Positions 62,001 to 64,000 of a stretch of 64,000 nt of DNA are shown piece after piece. Every line of letters begins with the position of its first letter. Position 1 is the first letter of the stretch. The position numbers were made by a program, and so were the translations under genes. Location of the stretch: the NCBI GenBank assembly GCA_964035575.1, contig OZ037885.1:124001-188000 (forward strand), in the 5' to 3' direction. The notes under the pieces were generated by a model that had not been told where the DNA came from, ran no database searches, and worked only from the letters and a program-made list of their open reading frames with translations. The stretch comes from Rhynchopus sp. YZ270_cl-10. Its lineage: Eukaryota; Euglenozoa; Diplonemea; Diplonemida; Diplonemidae.

Positions 62001-64000
62001 TTCCCTTACGCGATGCGGAGAAACTGAGGTCATCTGTGTCATGGTTTCCGGAACCCCTTCTTCAGGCGTGGTCTGAACAGACTGCTCATATGTAATGACC
62101 AGCTTCCCCGGGGCGGTTGGAACGGGAGGTTCGAAGTTGGGTAGTACCGGTCCGGTGTGTCCCCTTTCGTCGCTGCGATCGGCGTCGTTCCAACGGGCGC
62201 CGAGGAGTTCTTGAGAGAGGCCCCATATCAATCCGTCCTTTTTGTGTACAGTTTGTTGCAGTGCGGTGACCGCGCTTTGTTCGGCGACTTCTTGCGCAGC
62301 GGAGATGTCCGCTTCGGTGGAGGCGATCTGTGTGTTGCGGGCCTCCTGGAGGTTTTTGTTGAGGGAGATGATTTCGGCAAGGAGGTCGCGTTCGCGGGAG
62401 CGGCTGGCCTCGAGCTCGGTGGAGAGGGAGGCGTTTTCGTCGCGCGCGCTTTGGAACATTGTGTTGTGGATGTGCGCGACCCGTTCGGTGTCTTGCGCTC
62501 GGATTTTGCGGACCGATTCGTCCCTGGAAAGCTTCTTCATGCGGCGGAACAGCTCCTCCGCAGGTGCCCCCTGTGGGTCCGCAAGCTTCGCTCGCGTTTC
62601 GATCAAACCCATGAGATCAGACAGCTTCCGCCTCGACGCAGTCAGCTCCGTCATCGCCGCCTTCTCCGCACGGTGTGCCCTCGAGGCCTCCTCCTTCACC
62701 TCCAGCAGTTCCTCTGCGAGCGCCCTCGCGTTCTGCGGCAGAGCTGTCACGTCGTCGTAAGAAGCAATCAAGAAGTCTGCACCGACCCCTCTCTCCGCTT
62801 GCACAGTCGCAGTGCACACAGAGACATCCTTCTGCACTGCGATGGGAGCTGTTCCGGTGCCCTGCTCCACTGTGGCAGGCGAAGCAGTCGTAGCAGCATG
62901 GCGGGTGTCTGCCGAGGAAGAGGAAGACGTCAGAGCAGGTATCTCCGTCCATCCATGCGACAAATCATCTGCCACTGTGACGTAGCGCACATTCTGCAGA
63001 GTATCGTCTGCAAGGACTAACCACTGTTGCGTAGGACTATCGTCGCGGGTGTAGACCTGAAAGGGGATAGGAGGGTAGGTTTGAGAAAAATGTCACCTTT
63101 TGTTTCATCCTTTTTTAGTCACCAATGTCAAAAAAAAAATACATACAGTTTCCCCCTTGACTGTCTTCATGGTATACCGTGCTGTACCGATCTCTAAGGT
63201 GGTGGGGAGGCTTTCTTGCAGACGTGCCTGCTTTGTGTCCGCTGTGGCGAGGCGGACGGACTTTTGTGTTGACATCTTGCGTTCACTGCTTGCCGCGGAG
63301 TGCGGGGTGGTGGGGATGGGCGTGGACGGGGCTTCTTCGACTCCGTACTTTGCACGCAGATCTTGCATGAGCTGCGCCTCCTTGCCGCGGTAGGAAGCGA
63401 GGATGACGTCTAGCTCGCTGCACTTCGCAGGGTTGTGCTTCTCAAAGAAAGCCTTTACCTCTGCCCGCAACGCGGTGTCTGGCTCGGCCACTGGAGAGGC
63501 CCCTGCTGTTATCATTGGAACGTCGTAGTTTGCGTGGAGGTCTTCCAGCAACGCAGATCCTCGCCCAGCGTAGGACGCAAGGATCGTTGCCATGTCTTGG
63601 ATCTTGTCAGGGTTGTGCTCCATAAAGAAGCGTAGGACCTTCTTGTGGAGGTCCGTGACAGTAGGGGCCGTGCTGTGGGGAATGTTGTGGCTGAGGTGCA
63701 TGTCGTGCTCTAAGGCATCGGGTCTGTTTTTGTAGACAGTGATGATCCGTTCGATCTTTGTGGCCGTCATTTTTGGGTTGTGTTTTTGGAAGAAGGTAGT
63801 CGCGGTGTTGCGGATGGTGGTGGTGTCGGGGGTGGTGGTAGTGGTGGTGACGTTGTAGCTTGCGTGCAGGTCGTTCATGAGGGTGTCTCTCTTGTCTGCG
63901 TAGGATGCGAGGATGGTGTCGACGTCGGGCAGCTTGCTGGGGTTGTGTGTCTCGAAGAAGGCGACCACTTCGTTCTTGAGTGTGTCCTCGGGTGCAGTGG
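59068..64000 (-). CDS. Helical-repeat and coiled-coil protein, 5' end beyond the window
   Basis: Exons (>64000)-63147, 63056-61296 and 59538-59068 join in phase; introns of 90 and 1757 nt. The visible N-terminal part has four copies of a 37-residue helical repeat (FFEKHNPAKCSELDVILASY, then RGKEAQLMQDLRAKYGV), and a fifth lies in the second exon (ILSRYAGSEEEMMKKLQAKY). Repeats of the form LLxKYxGxExxLxxxLxxKYG are common in flagellate cytoskeletal and signalling proteins. The second exon has a long coiled coil and a proline run; the heptads continue across the exon 2/3 junction (AAAQREIQ to DMQQKVADRD). The end is Arg/Ser rich (RRQARSRSRSP). Role unknown, perhaps cytoskeletal. Intron 2 contains the hAT-like OTU element; without it the intron would be 186 nt. 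Confidence 0.8.
59603..61165 (+). mobile_element. hAT-like transposon carrying an OTU-protease gene, 1,563 bp
   Basis: Perfect 18-bp terminal inverted repeats CAGGGTATTTCCTAAATC at 59603-59620 and, inverted, at 61148-61165. The 8-bp target AATACAAA lies at 59595-59602 and 61166-61173 and occurs once in uninterrupted R1 repeats. CAGGG tips plus an 8-bp duplication indicate the hAT superfamily. No transposase is visible; the only gene is an OTU-domain frame on the plus strand. The whole element sits in the second intron of a minus-strand gene. Confidence 0.9.
59967..60659 (+). CDS. OTU-domain cysteine protease, transposon cargo
   Basis: 230 residues, one exon. OTU enzymes cleave ubiquitin or ubiquitin-like proteins. 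The Cys box is QLGNGECQFIALATGAG (Cys56; the usual DGNC is NGEC). SGDERTLIAACTILGIGVWV corresponds to the conserved helix-strand after the insertion, and LTYRPHHYDIF supplies the His box (His166, Asp168). The C-terminal tail has a QPTPTPTPSRKRKR segment resembling a nuclear localisation signal. It is the only intact gene on the plus strand, antisense to the gene whose intron hosts it and fully inside the hAT-like element. No frame damage, so it may be expressed and selected. OTU domains are known in several transposon groups. Confidence 0.85.
   Translation: MDFDSNEEPPFVCEPAVAVCSPTDPLERIVWWDEKLDATASSLKGVRVRQLGNGECQFIALATGAGKMNSSELRNEVVQHLRGNQELREGYAPEPLTEDPTTYDEYCTKMLCRTTSGDERTLIAACTILGIGVWVFNVETDSFTCCTPTSVLAPSKFLYLTYRPHHYDIFSLPDDVQTNLKDKATQNIYSVGLSDLLATTIQPQPTPTPTPSRKRKRSEGSDREPSVPDR

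Overview
This is a nuclear window from a flagellate-type protist, most simply a euglenozoan. Every recognisable host gene lies on the minus strand. Most start codons sit a few tens of bases after a pyrimidine tract ending in AG, as expected for spliced-leader acceptors. Conventional GT-AG cis-introns also occur, several beginning GTATG. One-directional gene order, probable trans-splicing and true introns together would suit a diplonemid or euglenid better than a trypanosomatid, but no spliced-leader RNA gene or rRNA is in view, so the placement is an inference (about 0.4 for Diplonemea).

Layout: 0.2-12 kb holds a CDP-alcohol phosphotransferase, an unidentified helical and possibly mitochondrial protein, an SDR ending AKL, a broken LINE reverse transcriptase on the plus strand, a thioredoxin-UBX fusion and a four-exon KDEL receptor. 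12.7-33.2 kb is a tandem array of seven ubiquitin-like plus leucine-rich-repeat (Ubl-LRR) genes. Only one copy is intact; the rest carry separate frameshifts, a truncation or an insertion, and the array also holds a 3.0-kb TIR element and a 3.7-kb unrelated block. 34.8-47 kb holds USP14/Ubp6 (four exons), a peroxisomal MFE2-type SDR ending SKL, a small three-exon gene and UBE2H/Ubc8 (two exons). 47-51.8 kb is gene-poor and repeat-rich. 51.8-64 kb holds a B-box/TPR-like protein, a receptor-like degenerate nucleotide cyclase and a coiled-coil/helical-repeat gene that runs off the right edge.

Mobile DNA is abundant and several insertions can be read exactly. A 1,563-bp hAT-like element (18-bp TIRs, 8-bp target duplication) carries an OTU-protease gene and sits inside a short repeat (R1) within an intron. 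A second hAT-like element lies at 39 kb. A 337-bp foldback element has split another R1 copy. Small MITEs lie at 33.7-34.1, 40 and 50 kb.

Two short repeat families, named here R1 and C, always lie in gene-sense orientation. They fill cis-introns or the region just before presumed trans-splice acceptors and end in a TTTCAACTTC-like motif followed by a pyrimidine tract. They may act as mobile intron or outron sequence. The ubiquitin theme recurs: USP14, UBE2H, a UBX fusion, the Ubl-LRR family and the OTU cargo gene.
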